Assembly: GCF_001831495.1 (NCBI RefSeq)
Contig: NZ_CP017689.1
Span: forward strand, 806,001-870,000
DNA length: 64,000 nt
DNA from: Thalassotalea crassostreae
GTDB taxonomy: Bacteria; Pseudomonadota; Gammaproteobacteria; Enterobacterales; Alteromonadaceae
Direction: 5' to 3'
In this document: piece after piece, positions 9,160 through 18,396 of the stretch
Numbering within the stretch: the first letter of the stretch is position 1
How the letters are laid out: every line of letters begins with the position of its first letter
Made by a program: the position numbers and the translations under genes
Notes under the pieces: generated by a model
What the model was told of the DNA's origin: nothing
Databases searched by the model: none
The model's input: only the letters and a program-made list of their open reading frames with translations

Positions 9160-9843
9160 ATGGCAACTTGGCAATCGTTATTAAACAACGAACAGCAGCA
9201 ACCCTATTTTATCGACATGGTCGATAAAATAGCTGCTGAGCGAGCTTCTGGAATTGAAGTCTTTCCTCAGGACAAAGATATCTATCAAGCAATGGAATTG
9301 ACTGAGTTTGATAATATAAAAGTTGTTATTCTTGGTCAGGATCCTTATCACGGTCCTGAACAAGCTCATGGATTAGCTTTTTCAGTACAACCAGGAATAA
9401 AGACCCCACCTTCTTTAGTCAACATATATAAAGAACTTGCAACAGATATCAATGGTTTCACAATCCCTAAGCACGGATATTTAAAGTCATGGGCAGAACA
9501 AGGCGTATTGCTGCTTAATACTGTGCTTACGGTGCAGCGTGGCAATGCCCATTCACATGCTAAGCTTGGCTGGGAAATTTATACCGATAAGATTATTGAA
9601 TTGATAAACAGACACCAACAAGGCGTTGTTTTTCTATTATGGGGGTCTCATGCTCAGAAAAAAGGGGCATTTATCGATACCGATAAACATTGCGTTTTAA
9701 CCAGTGCTCACCCTTCACCTTTGTCGGCCTATCGTGGGTTTTTCGGTTGTAAACATTTCTCAAAAGCGAATGAATATTTGCACTCAATAAATAAAACTGA
9801 AATTGACTGGCAAATAACAGACAGCCAAATGTTATTGCTTTAA
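9160..9843 (+). CDS. ung: uracil-DNA glycosylase
   Basis: A family-1 UDG of 227 residues (E. coli 229), removing uracil from DNA at the start of base-excision repair. The water-activating motif [17 protein letters not shown] and the C-terminal [13 protein letters not shown] leucine-loop motif are intact. I start at ATG 9160, with GGA five bases upstream. A longer reading from TTG 9124 would place its start inside the post-thrC hairpin. It ends 13 bases from a convergent GNAT gene with no clear terminator between them. Confidence 0.96.
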   Translation: MATWQSLLNNEQQQPYFIDMVDKIAAERASGIEVFPQDKDIYQAMELTEFDNIKVVILGQDPYHGPEQAHGLAFSVQPGIKTPPSLVNIYKELATDINGFTIPKHGYLKSWAEQGVLLLNTVLTVQRGNAHSHAKLGWEIYTDKIIELINRHQQGVVFLLWGSHAQKKGAFIDTDKHCVLTSAHPSPLSAYRGFFGCKHFSKANEYLHSINKTEIDWQITDSQMLLL

Positions 9844-9856
9844 TGCTTTTTGATGT

Positions 9857-10441
9857 TTAGTTAAAGTAAATAATCATCTCAGCAGCCACGCAATGACAAT
9901 CTCTGGCGCAAAGAGTACATTCATACCCTGCAACACTATCAGCATACCACTTATCAGGGTGGTCTTTAATTAATTCACCACCACACTTAGTAAAGTAGCC
10001 TACTGCACTATTACCTGGGCTTTGACGCCACAAATGACTGACACCAGCTTGCCCCCCTTGCTTAATTAACACCTCTTTAGCAAGTGTTAGCAGCTTTGAA
10101 CCTATGCCAAGCCCTCTATAGTCAGCATCAACAGTATTGCATTTAAAATAGGCGGTATGATCTACGGTCGTTTTCCACAATTGCGGTGAATACCATTTAT
10201 CTAAGTTAAATTTACCTGGTGCAAAACTAATTCGAAAGCCGATCAGTTGCTCATTGTAATAGGCAACAAAACTTGCATTTAATTCATCTTTAAGTCCACG
10301 TTTATGCCACTGAGCAATATTTTCATTATCTAAATAACCATCACCGTGAACAGAGTTTCCCAGAGCAATAATTTTGGCAAAGTCACCTTCTGTCATTGCT
10401 CTATATTCAATATCAGTAGCGTTAATCTTGATTGAGTTCAT
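9857..10441 (-). CDS. GNAT-family N-acetyltransferase with C-terminal Cys cluster
   Basis: A 194-residue protein. The acetyl-CoA-binding motif RGLGIGSKLL lies near residues 111-120, inside a GNAT fold spanning about 10-165. The C-terminal 25 residues carry C-x2-C-x3-C-x-C (ECTLCARDCHC), a likely small metal site not part of the core fold. The substrate cannot be told from sequence. The gene is convergent with ung. Confidence 0.75.
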   Translation of the reverse strand: MNSIKINATDIEYRAMTEGDFAKIIALGNSVHGDGYLDNENIAQWHKRGLKDELNASFVAYYNEQLIGFRISFAPGKFNLDKWYSPQLWKTTVDHTAYFKCNTVDADYRGLGIGSKLLTLAKEVLIKQGGQAGVSHLWRQSPGNSAVGYFTKCGGELIKDHPDKWYADSVAGYECTLCARDCHCVAAEMIIYFN

Positions 10442-10557
10442 ATGATTCTTAATGATCTAAATTTTGTAAAAAGGAAGCTAGATTTTTCGAAGCTATATAT
10501 TTGAGTTCTTGAATTATACCGAGTTTTTGTCATCATTAGGATAACTTTATTTCATAG

Positions 10558-11907
10558 ATGCAATTTATGTACGATCCATTGCTCAAAAACCAAATAGATA
10601 CAAATCAAGATTACCCAAACAGCTATTGGGCAAATAATAGTGGCGCTGCACCTGCTTCTGATGGGGAGTTAGAAGGTGATATAGAATCAGATGTTGTCAT
10701 AATAGGTGGCGGTTATACCGGATTAAGTTGTGCGTTACATTTGGCTAAAGAGCATGGGGTAAAGCCATTGTTACTTGAAGCTAACCAAACTGCATGGGGT
10801 TGCAGTGGTCGCAATGCCGGATTTATTCTCAAATCAACTGGTCGTAAACCTTGGGGCACCATGGTCAAAGATTGGGGAGAAGAGGTCATGCGTGGTATTT
10901 ATGCTGAAGCATGTGCTGGCGTGGATACGGTAAATGCACTAATTGAACAAGGGATAGACTGTGAAAGTCAAACTCCTGGTTATATTAGGATTGCCCATAA
11001 ACCGTCGATGTTTAATGCACTGCAAAAACAAGCTGATTTACTGCAGAGAATGTTTGGCTATGATGTTGATGTGATAACCAGACAGCAGTTGCAACAAGAT
11101 TATGTTGGTGATGAAAATGCTCATGGTGCGATTCGCTTTCATGATGGCTATGGAATTAACCCCCTTAAATTAGCGTGGGGTTACCAACAATTAGCGATGA
11201 AGGCGGGAGCCAAAATACACACTCATTCACCGGTGATTGAGTGGCAGCAACAGCAAAGTAAAGAATTACTTATCACTCCTAAAGCCAGGATAACGGCGGA
11301 CAAAGTGGTCTTGGCGACTAATGGTTATACACCCAAAGGATTTCATCAAGCGATAAATAATAAAACACTGCCTGTACTATCACAAATAATCGTCACTCGA
11401 GCGCTTACTGAAGCTGAATTAGAACAGTGTAATTTTTTAACGTCGAATGTTGTGATGGATACCAGAGCATTAAAGTACTATTACCGTAAACTACCAGATA
11501 ATCGTATTTTATTTGGAGGTAGAGGCGCTATTACCGGCAAGGGCGCCGAAAATCCTTATTATGCCGATCGGTTACTTAGCGTATTAAAACAAAATTTCCC
11601 TGATCTTTCAGACTTAACATACGATTATGCATGGGCTGGATGGATATGTATGGCTTTGGATGATATTCCTCATATCAATAGTGCCGAAGATCGAAGTAAT
11701 GTATTTTATGCGGCCGGTTATTGCGGTAATGGCGTGTCTTTTTCAGTGCAAGCAGGGAAACGTTTAGCACAAATGGTTGCTGGAGAAACATTACCAAACC
11801 TACCTTTATATCAAACCCAACTTAAACCGTTTCCTATGCCAGCATTAAGGCGTTTGGGACAATGGGGTTACTTTCATTATGGCAAGTTTAAGGACAATTA
11901 TTTGTAG
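10558..11907 (+). CDS. FAD-dependent oxidoreductase (DadA/PuuB-like)
   Basis: A 449-residue flavoprotein of the D-amino-acid-oxidase superfamily. The dinucleotide motif VVIIGGGYTGLSCA lies at about residues 46-59, CSGRNAGF follows at about 82-89, and a C-terminal GNGVSFSVQAGKRLA segment completes the FAD site. Relatives oxidise amines or amino acids, for example gamma-glutamylputrescine or glycine derivatives, releasing aldehyde, ammonia and H2O2. No partner genes sit nearby, so the substrate is open. ATG 10567 is an alternative start, since many relatives begin MYDPL as the protein would there. Confidence 0.82.
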   Translation: MQFMYDPLLKNQIDTNQDYPNSYWANNSGAAPASDGELEGDIESDVVIIGGGYTGLSCALHLAKEHGVKPLLLEANQTAWGCSGRNAGFILKSTGRKPWGTMVKDWGEEVMRGIYAEACAGVDTVNALIEQGIDCESQTPGYIRIAHKPSMFNALQKQADLLQRMFGYDVDVITRQQLQQDYVGDENAHGAIRFHDGYGINPLKLAWGYQQLAMKAGAKIHTHSPVIEWQQQQSKELLITPKARITADKVVLATNGYTPKGFHQAINNKTLPVLSQIIVTRALTEAELEQCNFLTSNVVMDTRALKYYYRKLPDNRILFGGRGAITGKGAENPYYADRLLSVLKQNFPDLSDLTYDYAWAGWICMALDDIPHINSAEDRSNVFYAAGYCGNGVSFSVQAGKRLAQMVAGETLPNLPLYQTQLKPFPMPALRRLGQWGYFHYGKFKDNYL

Positions 11908-12175
11908 TAGCTTTATTGGCTATTTCACTAAAGAAAATAAATTTTTTTATGTTTTCAAAGCGATGTAATTAAATTAATACTTGACCTATTAGCTCAACTA
12001 AAATAACTTGGTTGCTGATTGGACGGATTCTCCCAATGAATTTTTGGATAAAAACAGAGATAAACTGTTAATTTCGAAGAATTTCTAACAAGAAAGGAAC
12101 TCAATTAATTTGCCAGACCAGTAATGATAAAAATAATAAGAATATCATGCTTAGGTTAACAAAAGAGTTCAAACA

Positions 12176-12367
12176 ATGAATAACAACAAGCGCGTTACCG
12201 TTATATTTTACGATGTGGATACATTAGAATTAAATCATCACGTCGACGAGTTCCCTGTAGAGCATGAAGGAAGAGTAATCATCCCTAACTCTTTTAAACA
12301 AGGAAAATCAATTGTCGCAGTATGTGAAGGTGAAAACACCATACTTAAAACCGAGTTTGCTGTTTAG
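12176..12367 (+). CDS. small TIGR02922-like protein, copy 1
   Basis: A 63-residue protein of unknown function: a beta-rich start (KRVTVIFYD), a TLEL core, then GRVIIPNSFKQGKSIVAVCEGE. The pattern V-T-x-x-x-Y-x-x-x-x-L-E-L ... G-R-V-x-I-P-x-x-F-K ... S-I-[IV]-A-V matches what I recall of TIGR02922, a small family of Colwellia and Alteromonas. It ends nine bases before the second copy, so the two are probably co-transcribed. It matches the N-terminal half of the fused protein at 12861-13283. Confidence 0.75.
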   Translation: MNNNKRVTVIFYDVDTLELNHHVDEFPVEHEGRVIIPNSFKQGKSIVAVCEGENTILKTEFAV

Positions 12368-12376
12368 GTTATAGTA

Positions 12377-12592
12377 ATGATGAATACTAAAAAAGTTACT
12401 GTATTTTATTACGAAAATATATCACTGGAATTAAACGTCAGTACTGATGATTACTCTTACAATGAATCGGGCCGTGTGATCATCCCCGAAGAATTTAAAG
12501 AGAACAGATCAATTATTGCCGTATGTGAAGGTGAAGTTAACGTGTTAAATAAAGTTGGTGATAGAGTATTACCGATTGAAAACGTTGCCTAA
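12377..12592 (+). CDS. small TIGR02922-like protein, copy 2
   Basis: A 71-residue paralogue of the gene just upstream, with the same GRVIIPEEFK and SIIAVCEGE motifs. It has an extra C-terminal segment NVLNKVGDRVLPIENVA that copy 1 lacks. That tail recurs, slightly changed, at the end of the two-domain protein at 12861-13283. Two ATGs in tandem (12377, 12380) leave the exact start open. No signal peptide, membrane segment or catalytic motif is seen. Confidence 0.75.
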   Translation: MMNTKKVTVFYYENISLELNVSTDDYSYNESGRVIIPEEFKENRSIIAVCEGEVNVLNKVGDRVLPIENVA

Positions 12593-12618
12593 TTAACACA
12601 GTAAAACACTCATTATTT

Positions 12619-12664
12619 AAACCTTAACTCGATATCTTTATTAGATTCGGATTAAGGTTTTTTA
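12619..12664 (+). terminator. terminator after copy 2
   Basis: AAACCTTAA (12619-12627) pairs with TTAAGGTTT (12652-12660), followed by T residues to 12664. The loop is long (24 bases). It separates the two-gene unit from the fused copy. The rest of 12593-12860 holds no gene. Confidence 0.65.
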
Positions 12665-12860
12665 ATTCCTATAGTTCAACACTTTCTCCATTTTCGCTTC
12701 ATTTGGGTTTCAGTTAGGCAAATTTCTGCTAAACCACCTCGATAATAAATACCTTTTTATATATAAAACTTTTAGAGATGCTTTTAATTTTTTCAGCATA
12801 GATTGATCCGACTTTTACTTTATCTCGTAGTAAATATCGTCAACAAGAAGAGTATTTAAT

Positions 12861-13283
12861 ATGAAAGACAATCAAAGCAAGCGCGTAACTATTATTTATT
12901 ATGATATTGAGACAATAGAACTTAAATATTATATCGGTAATTTTCCAGTAAAAGCTCAAGGTCGAGTATTAATCCCAGATTCTTTTAAAGACGATAAGTC
13001 CATTGTAGCGGTATGCGAAGGTGAGCATCTTGCTTCGAACGTCAGCAACTTAAATATTTCTGCTGTAGATAGAGCAAAAGTAACCGCAACGCTTTTTTAT
13101 TACCAATCCAGTTCGTTAGAACTGCAATTGTGTACTAATAGTTACTCAGTCGATGACAATGGACGTGTCTGCATCCCAGATGATTTCAAACAGAAAAATT
13201 CAATCATTGCAGTGTATCAAGGTAGACTTAATATCCTGAATAAAGCTGGCGATAGAGCTTTTCCAGTTGAGAAAGTGGCCTGA
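12861..13283 (+). CDS. two-domain TIGR02922-like protein (fused copies)
   Basis: A 140-residue protein made of two units of the preceding small family. Residues 1-55 resemble copy 1 (KRVTIIYYD, GRVLIPDSFK, SIVAVCEGE). Residues 72-140 resemble copy 2, including the closing GDRAFPVEKVA. A roughly 17-residue linker joins them. In the second half the CEGE motif has become YQGR. The order N-type then C-type mirrors the two separate genes upstream, so this looks like a duplicated pair joined into one frame. Function is unknown. Confidence 0.78.
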   Translation: MKDNQSKRVTIIYYDIETIELKYYIGNFPVKAQGRVLIPDSFKDDKSIVAVCEGEHLASNVSNLNISAVDRAKVTATLFYYQSSSLELQLCTNSYSVDDNGRVCIPDDFKQKNSIIAVYQGRLNILNKAGDRAFPVEKVA

Positions 13284-13356
13284 TTTATTAACTGTACAAC
13301 TGCTATCAGTTCTCAAGTTATTCGAATCTGTTATCAGTAAACCGACTTTAATCAGG

Positions 13357-14310
13357 TTAAACCAAACGATTTAACGTTTCATTACTCTTAAAACTTAATA
13401 GATTATCCGCCAAAATCTGCACTAACGCTTGTTGAGCTTGTAAGCTACCCCATGCAATATGAGCAGTTACCATTAAGTTATTAAGTTTTGATTTGATTAA
13501 AACATGATCCGCGGTCGGAGGTTCATGCTCTAATACATCTAATATAGCGGCACCTAACTTTTTAGATTTGAGTGCTTGCAGCAGATGCTCACTGTTAATC
13601 AACCCACCTCGAGCGGTATTTACCAGTACTGAACCTGACTTCATTAAACGTAATGTATCTGCATTTATGAGTTGTTCGGTTTCTGGTGTGAGCGGACTAT
13701 GTAGACTGACAATATCCGCTTCTGATAATGCTTGTTCAAAGCTCACTCTTTGCTCACGAATAGTAGATGAACCTTTGCGCTCAGCGATGAGTACTTTCAT
13801 ATCAAACGCATTGGCAATTTTAGCAACGTTTCTGCCAATGGTGCCATAGCCAATAATCGCGATAGTTTTGCCTGCTAATTGATTTATTGGATTTGAAAAA
13901 TGGCAAAATATTGGGCTTTCTTGCCAATGACCGTGTTTCACATTTTGTAGATATTCGGACGTTTTCTGAAAATACTCGAGCAACATGGCAAAAACATACT
14001 GACTCACAGAGGAGGTTGAATAGCCTTTCACATTACACACACCGATACCTGCTTTCTTAGCCGCGGCTAAGTCAACATTATTCGCACCTGTAGCACAGAT
14101 TAGAATCAACCTGAGCTTTGGTAATTGAGCGATATGTTCTGCGCTGATCTCCACTTTATTGGTTAAGATCACATCAGCAAAACGTGAACGACTGATTACT
14201 TTAGACGCTGGTGTTGATTCATAATAACTAATTGCGCTCAATTGCTTTTCTACTAGTTCTAATGAAACACTATCATCTAATGTACTTCGATCTAAAAATA
14301 CAGCTCTCAT
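13357..14310 (-). CDS. D-2-hydroxyacid dehydrogenase (glycerate dehydrogenase-like)
   Basis: A 317-residue NAD(P)-dependent enzyme of the D-isomer 2-hydroxyacid dehydrogenase family. The nucleotide motif GYGTIG lies at about residues 154-159. The catalytic Arg (NTARGG), Glu (LEHEPP) and His (TAHIAW) are present in order. The general layout resembles hydroxypyruvate/glycerate dehydrogenases (HprA), but substrate specificity is not certain. It lies 53 bases downstream of nnrS on the same strand and may share its transcript. Confidence 0.82.
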   Translation of the reverse strand: MRAVFLDRSTLDDSVSLELVEKQLSAISYYESTPASKVISRSRFADVILTNKVEISAEHIAQLPKLRLILICATGANNVDLAAAKKAGIGVCNVKGYSTSSVSQYVFAMLLEYFQKTSEYLQNVKHGHWQESPIFCHFSNPINQLAGKTIAIIGYGTIGRNVAKIANAFDMKVLIAERKGSSTIREQRVSFEQALSEADIVSLHSPLTPETEQLINADTLRLMKSGSVLVNTARGGLINSEHLLQALKSKKLGAAILDVLEHEPPTADHVLIKSKLNNLMVTAHIAWGSLQAQQALVQILADNLLSFKSNETLNRLV

Positions 14311-14363
14311 TGCTTTGTCAGTCCTTTTAACTAAACCTTATATTTAACTATTTGAATGTCGAC

Positions 14364-15566
14364 CTAACCTGGTCGGCCATCTTTGCGCGCGCTGGTGAGC
14401 ATTGGTGCATATATAATAACAAAGCAACCAAAAGCAATAGTCCAACATAAAATAGAAACATTAAAATAAGTTACTGAGCGACTAGCATCAAGCACAGGAC
14501 CTAACGTTCGTACTAAGGCTGCTAATGAAATAAAAGCAAAAGCAACAGACATTAGTTTCGCCGGCTTCAACGGGCGACCTGTGTGACCAAGACTTACTCT
14601 GGCGATCATCGCTAAAATTAAACCTGCCATGCCACCAATTGTTAAAATATGCCATAGATGATTTTTAGCTATATCAGCACTAAAATAGGCGATACCTAAC
14701 GCAATTAACCCAATCCAAATAAACATTAAAGCACTATGCAGCGACCAAAGTAATGGCACACCAAATGTGATCCAAGGTTTGTATCTTAACCAGCGGAGCA
14801 TTTGAGTGAGCCCTGCGGTGAAGAATAATATCGCCAGCACTATTTCAGGCATTGAAAACCATGGGTGAATAAAAAAGCTAAGAGCAATTAACGCAATACT
14901 TGTATTGGTTGCATACTCGAGCGCAATAATGGGTTCTACTTTACTCGTTTGTGTGCCATTTGCAGTAAACATTGGGGTTACTCGACCTGCCATAACTGAC
15001 ATGACTAAAGTGACCATCATCATCATACCGTAGCTAGTAGCAAGCATGTTTAAACTGTTGCTACCGTGAGCGACAAGATGAAATTGAATATTAAATACAG
15101 TAAAAACAATAAAGATCGGGATGAAGAATAGATTTCGAGTGTTTTTTACTTTAATGATTGGCAGCGCTAAGAAATAGGCGGCAAGTGGCATAAAGCTAAT
15201 ATCTATAATTGCCGAAGCCAAGCTACCAAATATTTGTGGGAAGAGTAATACGAGTCTTCCCAGTAACCAGAGCAACACTAAAAATAGTAATTTATTGCCA
15301 TTCAGTCCTCTTTGACCTGTCCAATTGCCAACAGCAGTGAGTAGAAAGCCAACAATAATTGCGCAAGCAAACCCGTAAAACATTTCATGAATATGCCACC
15401 AGTGCCCACCACCATATAAATCAATGGTTAAATATCCGGACAAATAAAGCCCCCAAATCATTAACGATAAAATACTGAATATAGCCCCTAATAAAAAGAA
15501 AGGGCGAAAGCCTAATCGCAAGAACGGAGTGATTTTGTTTTCAGCAGATAAGTCGGTGATTTGCAT
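14364..15566 (-). CDS. nnrS: NnrS-family membrane protein
   Basis: A 400-residue polytopic inner-membrane protein with about twelve hydrophobic segments. It has family-like His-rich loops: HWWHIHEMFYGFACA near residue 60 and LGHTGRPL near 328. NnrS proteins are haem/copper-containing and protect against nitric oxide or nitrosative stress. No denitrification genes are in the window. A palindrome at 15672-15690 in the upstream region could be its operator. Confidence 0.88.
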   Translation of the reverse strand: MQITDLSAENKITPFLRLGFRPFFLLGAIFSILSLMIWGLYLSGYLTIDLYGGGHWWHIHEMFYGFACAIIVGFLLTAVGNWTGQRGLNGNKLLFLVLLWLLGRLVLLFPQIFGSLASAIIDISFMPLAAYFLALPIIKVKNTRNLFFIPIFIVFTVFNIQFHLVAHGSNSLNMLATSYGMMMMVTLVMSVMAGRVTPMFTANGTQTSKVEPIIALEYATNTSIALIALSFFIHPWFSMPEIVLAILFFTAGLTQMLRWLRYKPWITFGVPLLWSLHSALMFIWIGLIALGIAYFSADIAKNHLWHILTIGGMAGLILAMIARVSLGHTGRPLKPAKLMSVAFAFISLAALVRTLGPVLDASRSVTYFNVSILCWTIAFGCFVIIYAPMLTSARKDGRPG

Positions 15567-15878
15567 AATATGACTCTCGGTTTTTGATTAAGGCTATTAT
15601 GGGCGCCTTCATTCTTATTCACAATAACAACTACATTATTTTTACTGTTGATACACACTTTTAACCAAATTTTGATAAAGCTTGTATCAAGGTGTATAGA
15701 GTTGTAGTCATTTGTTATTACCTATTTTCTTATAAAAATTAGACTGTTATAAATTCGAACAATTGTGAATCGGCAGCTACGCATTGAATTCAATTACATT
15801 TTTGCTTAACACTTTTTATTCGAGTTATAGCATTACAATCTTGGTAAATAAACAACGCATTATTGTTAGGGTCAACAT
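15567..15878. other. divergent intergenic region nnrS / porin A
   Basis: About 310 bases without a gene. It must hold the promoters of leftward nnrS and rightward porin A. The only clear structure is the palindrome at 15672-15690. The rest is AT-rich with no convincing -35/-10 pair that I would defend. Confidence 0.6.
15672..15690. promoter_or_regulatory. palindrome TTGATA-N7-TATCAA
   Basis: Six-base arms TTGATA and TATCAA pair perfectly around a seven-base spacer. It lies 106 bases before nnrS and 189 before porin A. The half-sites recall CRP/FNR-family sites, but FNR sites have a four-base spacer, so this is not a standard FNR box. The binding protein is unknown. Confidence 0.35.
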
Positions 15879-17021
15879 ATGAAAATCAAACATATCGCAA
15901 GTGTATCAACAGTTGCTTTAGGTCTTACTTCTTTCACATCTTCAGCGGTGGAGATCTACAAAGATGATAAAAACCTACTCACTTTCGGTGGTGATTTAAG
16001 TACTCACTTTGTAAGTGGTGAAGACGCTTCAGGAGAGAGTTACAGTGAAATTAAAGATGGTTTTTCTCGTATTAACTTGAACTTCACTAGTCAATTAAGC
16101 GATGGTTGGTCGGCAATTGCTAAAACTGAATGGAAAGTCAGGTTAACTGAAAATGACTCAGATTTGGTATTAAGCGGCAATGATAAGGTTGCTCCAGGAG
16201 ACTCTGAAGAAACCTTGGCAAATAGACTTGGCTATATTGGTGTAACTCATGATAAATGGGGTAGCATTACAATGGGTAAGCAGTGGGGATCAACCTACAT
16301 GGTTACCGGCGTTACCGATAGCTTTATGATATTTGGTGCAGATGGTCTTGGTATATATGACTTAGGTGACGGTGGATATACCGGCGTTGGTCGTGCTGAG
16401 AAAGCACTACAATATAATAATACTTTTGGTAATTTGGCGTTTAGTACGCAAATACAAGCGGGTAACCAAAATGTTGATTTAACTGGTTCTACTGCTGGTG
16501 ATGGAGAGTTAACGTTAGATAATTCATACGCTGTTGCCGCCGCTTATACCTTTAACGACATTCTTACCGTCGGTCTTGGTTACAATGTTGCGAGTATCGA
16601 AATCGATACAGACCTAAATTCTGGAGAATATGATGATACTACGACAGCAGCAAGTGTTACCTACGGAACTCGTGGTGGAGATGGATTATATGTTGCCGTT
16701 GCTGGGGTAAAAACTGAAAATCATCAAATGGATAATCAAGGCGGACTGTTAGAAGAAGCAACCGGTATTGAAACTATGGTTGCTTATCGCTTTGATAATG
16801 ATTTTGAAGTGATTGGTGGTTTAATATCGACTACTTCCGATGAATCAGGAAATGACTATGAGAAGAAATACGCAATCATCGGCGGTGCATACTACTGGTC
16901 TGATAATTTCACTGTGTATTCTGAAATTAAAATCGATGATTCTACCTATGTAAATCAAGATATGTCTACGTTCAAGCCAAAAGATGATGTCGTTGGTGTT
17001 GGTGCAAGGTTTACCTTCTAA
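15879..17021 (+). CDS. Gram-negative porin A
   Basis: A 380-residue outer-membrane porin of the trimeric 16-strand type. A signal peptide ends near residue 23 (TSSAVEIYKDD begins the mature part). The PEFG-like porin region GSITMGKQWGS is present, and the C-terminal ARFTF ends in Phe as the BAM recognition signal requires. It is closely related to porin B immediately downstream. The mature start, loop L3 (around TDSFMIFGADGLG) and C terminus are nearly identical. It likely passes small hydrophilic solutes. A strong terminator follows. Confidence 0.88.
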   Translation: MKIKHIASVSTVALGLTSFTSSAVEIYKDDKNLLTFGGDLSTHFVSGEDASGESYSEIKDGFSRINLNFTSQLSDGWSAIAKTEWKVRLTENDSDLVLSGNDKVAPGDSEETLANRLGYIGVTHDKWGSITMGKQWGSTYMVTGVTDSFMIFGADGLGIYDLGDGGYTGVGRAEKALQYNNTFGNLAFSTQIQAGNQNVDLTGSTAGDGELTLDNSYAVAAAYTFNDILTVGLGYNVASIEIDTDLNSGEYDDTTTAASVTYGTRGGDGLYVAVAGVKTENHQMDNQGGLLEEATGIETMVAYRFDNDFEVIGGLISTTSDESGNDYEKKYAIIGGAYYWSDNFTVYSEIKIDDSTYVNQDMSTFKPKDDVVGVGARFTF

Positions 17022-17046
17022 TTACAACTGTTTATTGAACATCCCA

Positions 17047-17077
17047 AAGGGGCTTCTACTAGAAGCCCCTTTTTTTA
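17047..17077 (+). terminator. terminator after porin A
   Basis: AAGGGGCTTCT (17047-17057) pairs perfectly with AGAAGCCCCTT (17061-17071) around an ACT loop, followed by a T-run. It ends the porin A transcript, so porin B has its own promoter. Confidence 0.92.
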
Positions 17078-17177
17078 TTTTGTTTGAGCTATGCTTTTTC
17101 AAAATCTAGGCTATTTTTATAGGTAAGGTTATGGTTTTTATAAACAAAACTATAAAAAACTAAAATAAAGGGTTCCT

Positions 17178-18314
17178 ATGAAATTAAAACTACTCTCAAC
17201 AGTTATTATTGCTGCAATGTCAGCGCCGGCATTTTCGGCAGTAGAATTATATAAAGACGATATACATGAAGTAACGTTTGGTGGTGATTTAAGTACTCAC
17301 TATGTCAGTGGCGAAGATGCCTCTGGGGAAAGTTATAGCGAGATAAAAGATGGATTCTCAAGAATTAATTTTAACTATACCAGTAAATTGTCAGATGGTT
17401 GGTCTGCGATTGCCAAGCTCGAATGGAAAGTTCTTTTTACTGAGAATGATTCAGATTTAGTGCTTAGCGGTAACGATAAAGTCGGCGTTGGTGATTCTGG
17501 TGAAACTATTGCCAATAGACATGGGTTTTTAGGTGTTACACATGATAAATGGGGTAGCATCACGATGGGTAAACAGTGGGGTTCTACCTACATGGTTACC
17601 GGTGTTACTGATAGTTTTATGATCTATGGTGGTGATGCACTAGGTATCTATGATTTAGGTGATGGTGGTTATACTGGTGTTGGCCGTGCCGAAAAAGCAC
17701 TGCAATACAACAATAGCTTTAATAATTTATCAGTCAGTGTGCAGCTGCAAGCGGGTAATCAAAATGTTGATTTGACAGGTTCTGATGCTGGCGATGGTGA
17801 GCTGCTAATTGATAATTCATATGCCGTAGCTGCGACGTATGCGCTTGGTGAAAAAATGGTGGTGGGTCTAGGATATAACCTAGCAACGATTGAAATTAAC
17901 ACCGACATAAATACGGGAGAATTTGATGATACTTTAGTTGCTGCAAGCTTTACTTACGGTGCCAAAGCAGGTGATGGATTGCATATTGCGGTTGCAGCAG
18001 TTCAAACTGAGTATCACCAAATGGATAACAACGGTAACTTATTGGAAGAAGCAACTGGTTTTGAAGGGCTTGTCGCCTATCGTTTTGAAAACGATATAGA
18101 AGCATTGGTTGGTGTTATCTCGGCAACATCTGATGAATCGGGTAATGATTACGAGAAAAGTTATGTGATCGTTGGCGGGGCTTACTATTGGTCACCAAGT
18201 TTCCGAATTTACTCAGAAGTGAAAATTGATGACTCTACTTATGTGAATCAAGATATGTCGACCTTTACACCGAATGACGATGTTGTTGGTGTAGGTGCTA
18301 GATTCACTTTCTAG
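17178..18314 (+). CDS. Gram-negative porin B
   Basis: A 378-residue paralogue of porin A in tandem. A signal peptide ends near residue 20 (SAPAFSAVELYKDD). The long shared block GEDASGESYSEIKDGFSRIN, the GSITMGKQWGSTYMVTG block and the final VNQDMSTF-x-P-x-DDVVGVGARFTF are almost unchanged. Signal peptides and several surface-loop segments differ. This pattern suggests duplication followed by drift in exposed loops. Separate terminators on both sides imply independent regulation from porin A. Confidence 0.88.
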   Translation: MKLKLLSTVIIAAMSAPAFSAVELYKDDIHEVTFGGDLSTHYVSGEDASGESYSEIKDGFSRINFNYTSKLSDGWSAIAKLEWKVLFTENDSDLVLSGNDKVGVGDSGETIANRHGFLGVTHDKWGSITMGKQWGSTYMVTGVTDSFMIYGGDALGIYDLGDGGYTGVGRAEKALQYNNSFNNLSVSVQLQAGNQNVDLTGSDAGDGELLIDNSYAVAATYALGEKMVVGLGYNLATIEINTDINTGEFDDTLVAASFTYGAKAGDGLHIAVAAVQTEYHQMDNNGNLLEEATGFEGLVAYRFENDIEALVGVISATSDESGNDYEKSYVIVGGAYYWSPSFRIYSEVKIDDSTYVNQDMSTFTPNDDVVGVGARFTF

Positions 18315-18342
18315 AGTCAACTTGCGACAATTTTCATAATTG

Positions 18343-18372
18343 AAAAGGGCTTCATAATGAAGCCCTTTTTTG
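18343..18372. terminator. bidirectional terminator porin B / porin C
   Basis: AAAAGGGCTTC and GAAGCCCTTTT pair around an ATAAT loop, with T on the right and A on the left. It lies between convergent porin genes and can serve both strands. Confidence 0.88.
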
Positions 18373-18396
18373 TGACGAGATACAAATAAAATTTTA

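Noticed and set aside
15672..15690. FNR box upstream of nnrS
   Set aside because: The spacer between TTGAT and ATCAA is nine bases, not four, so it was listed only as an unnamed palindrome.
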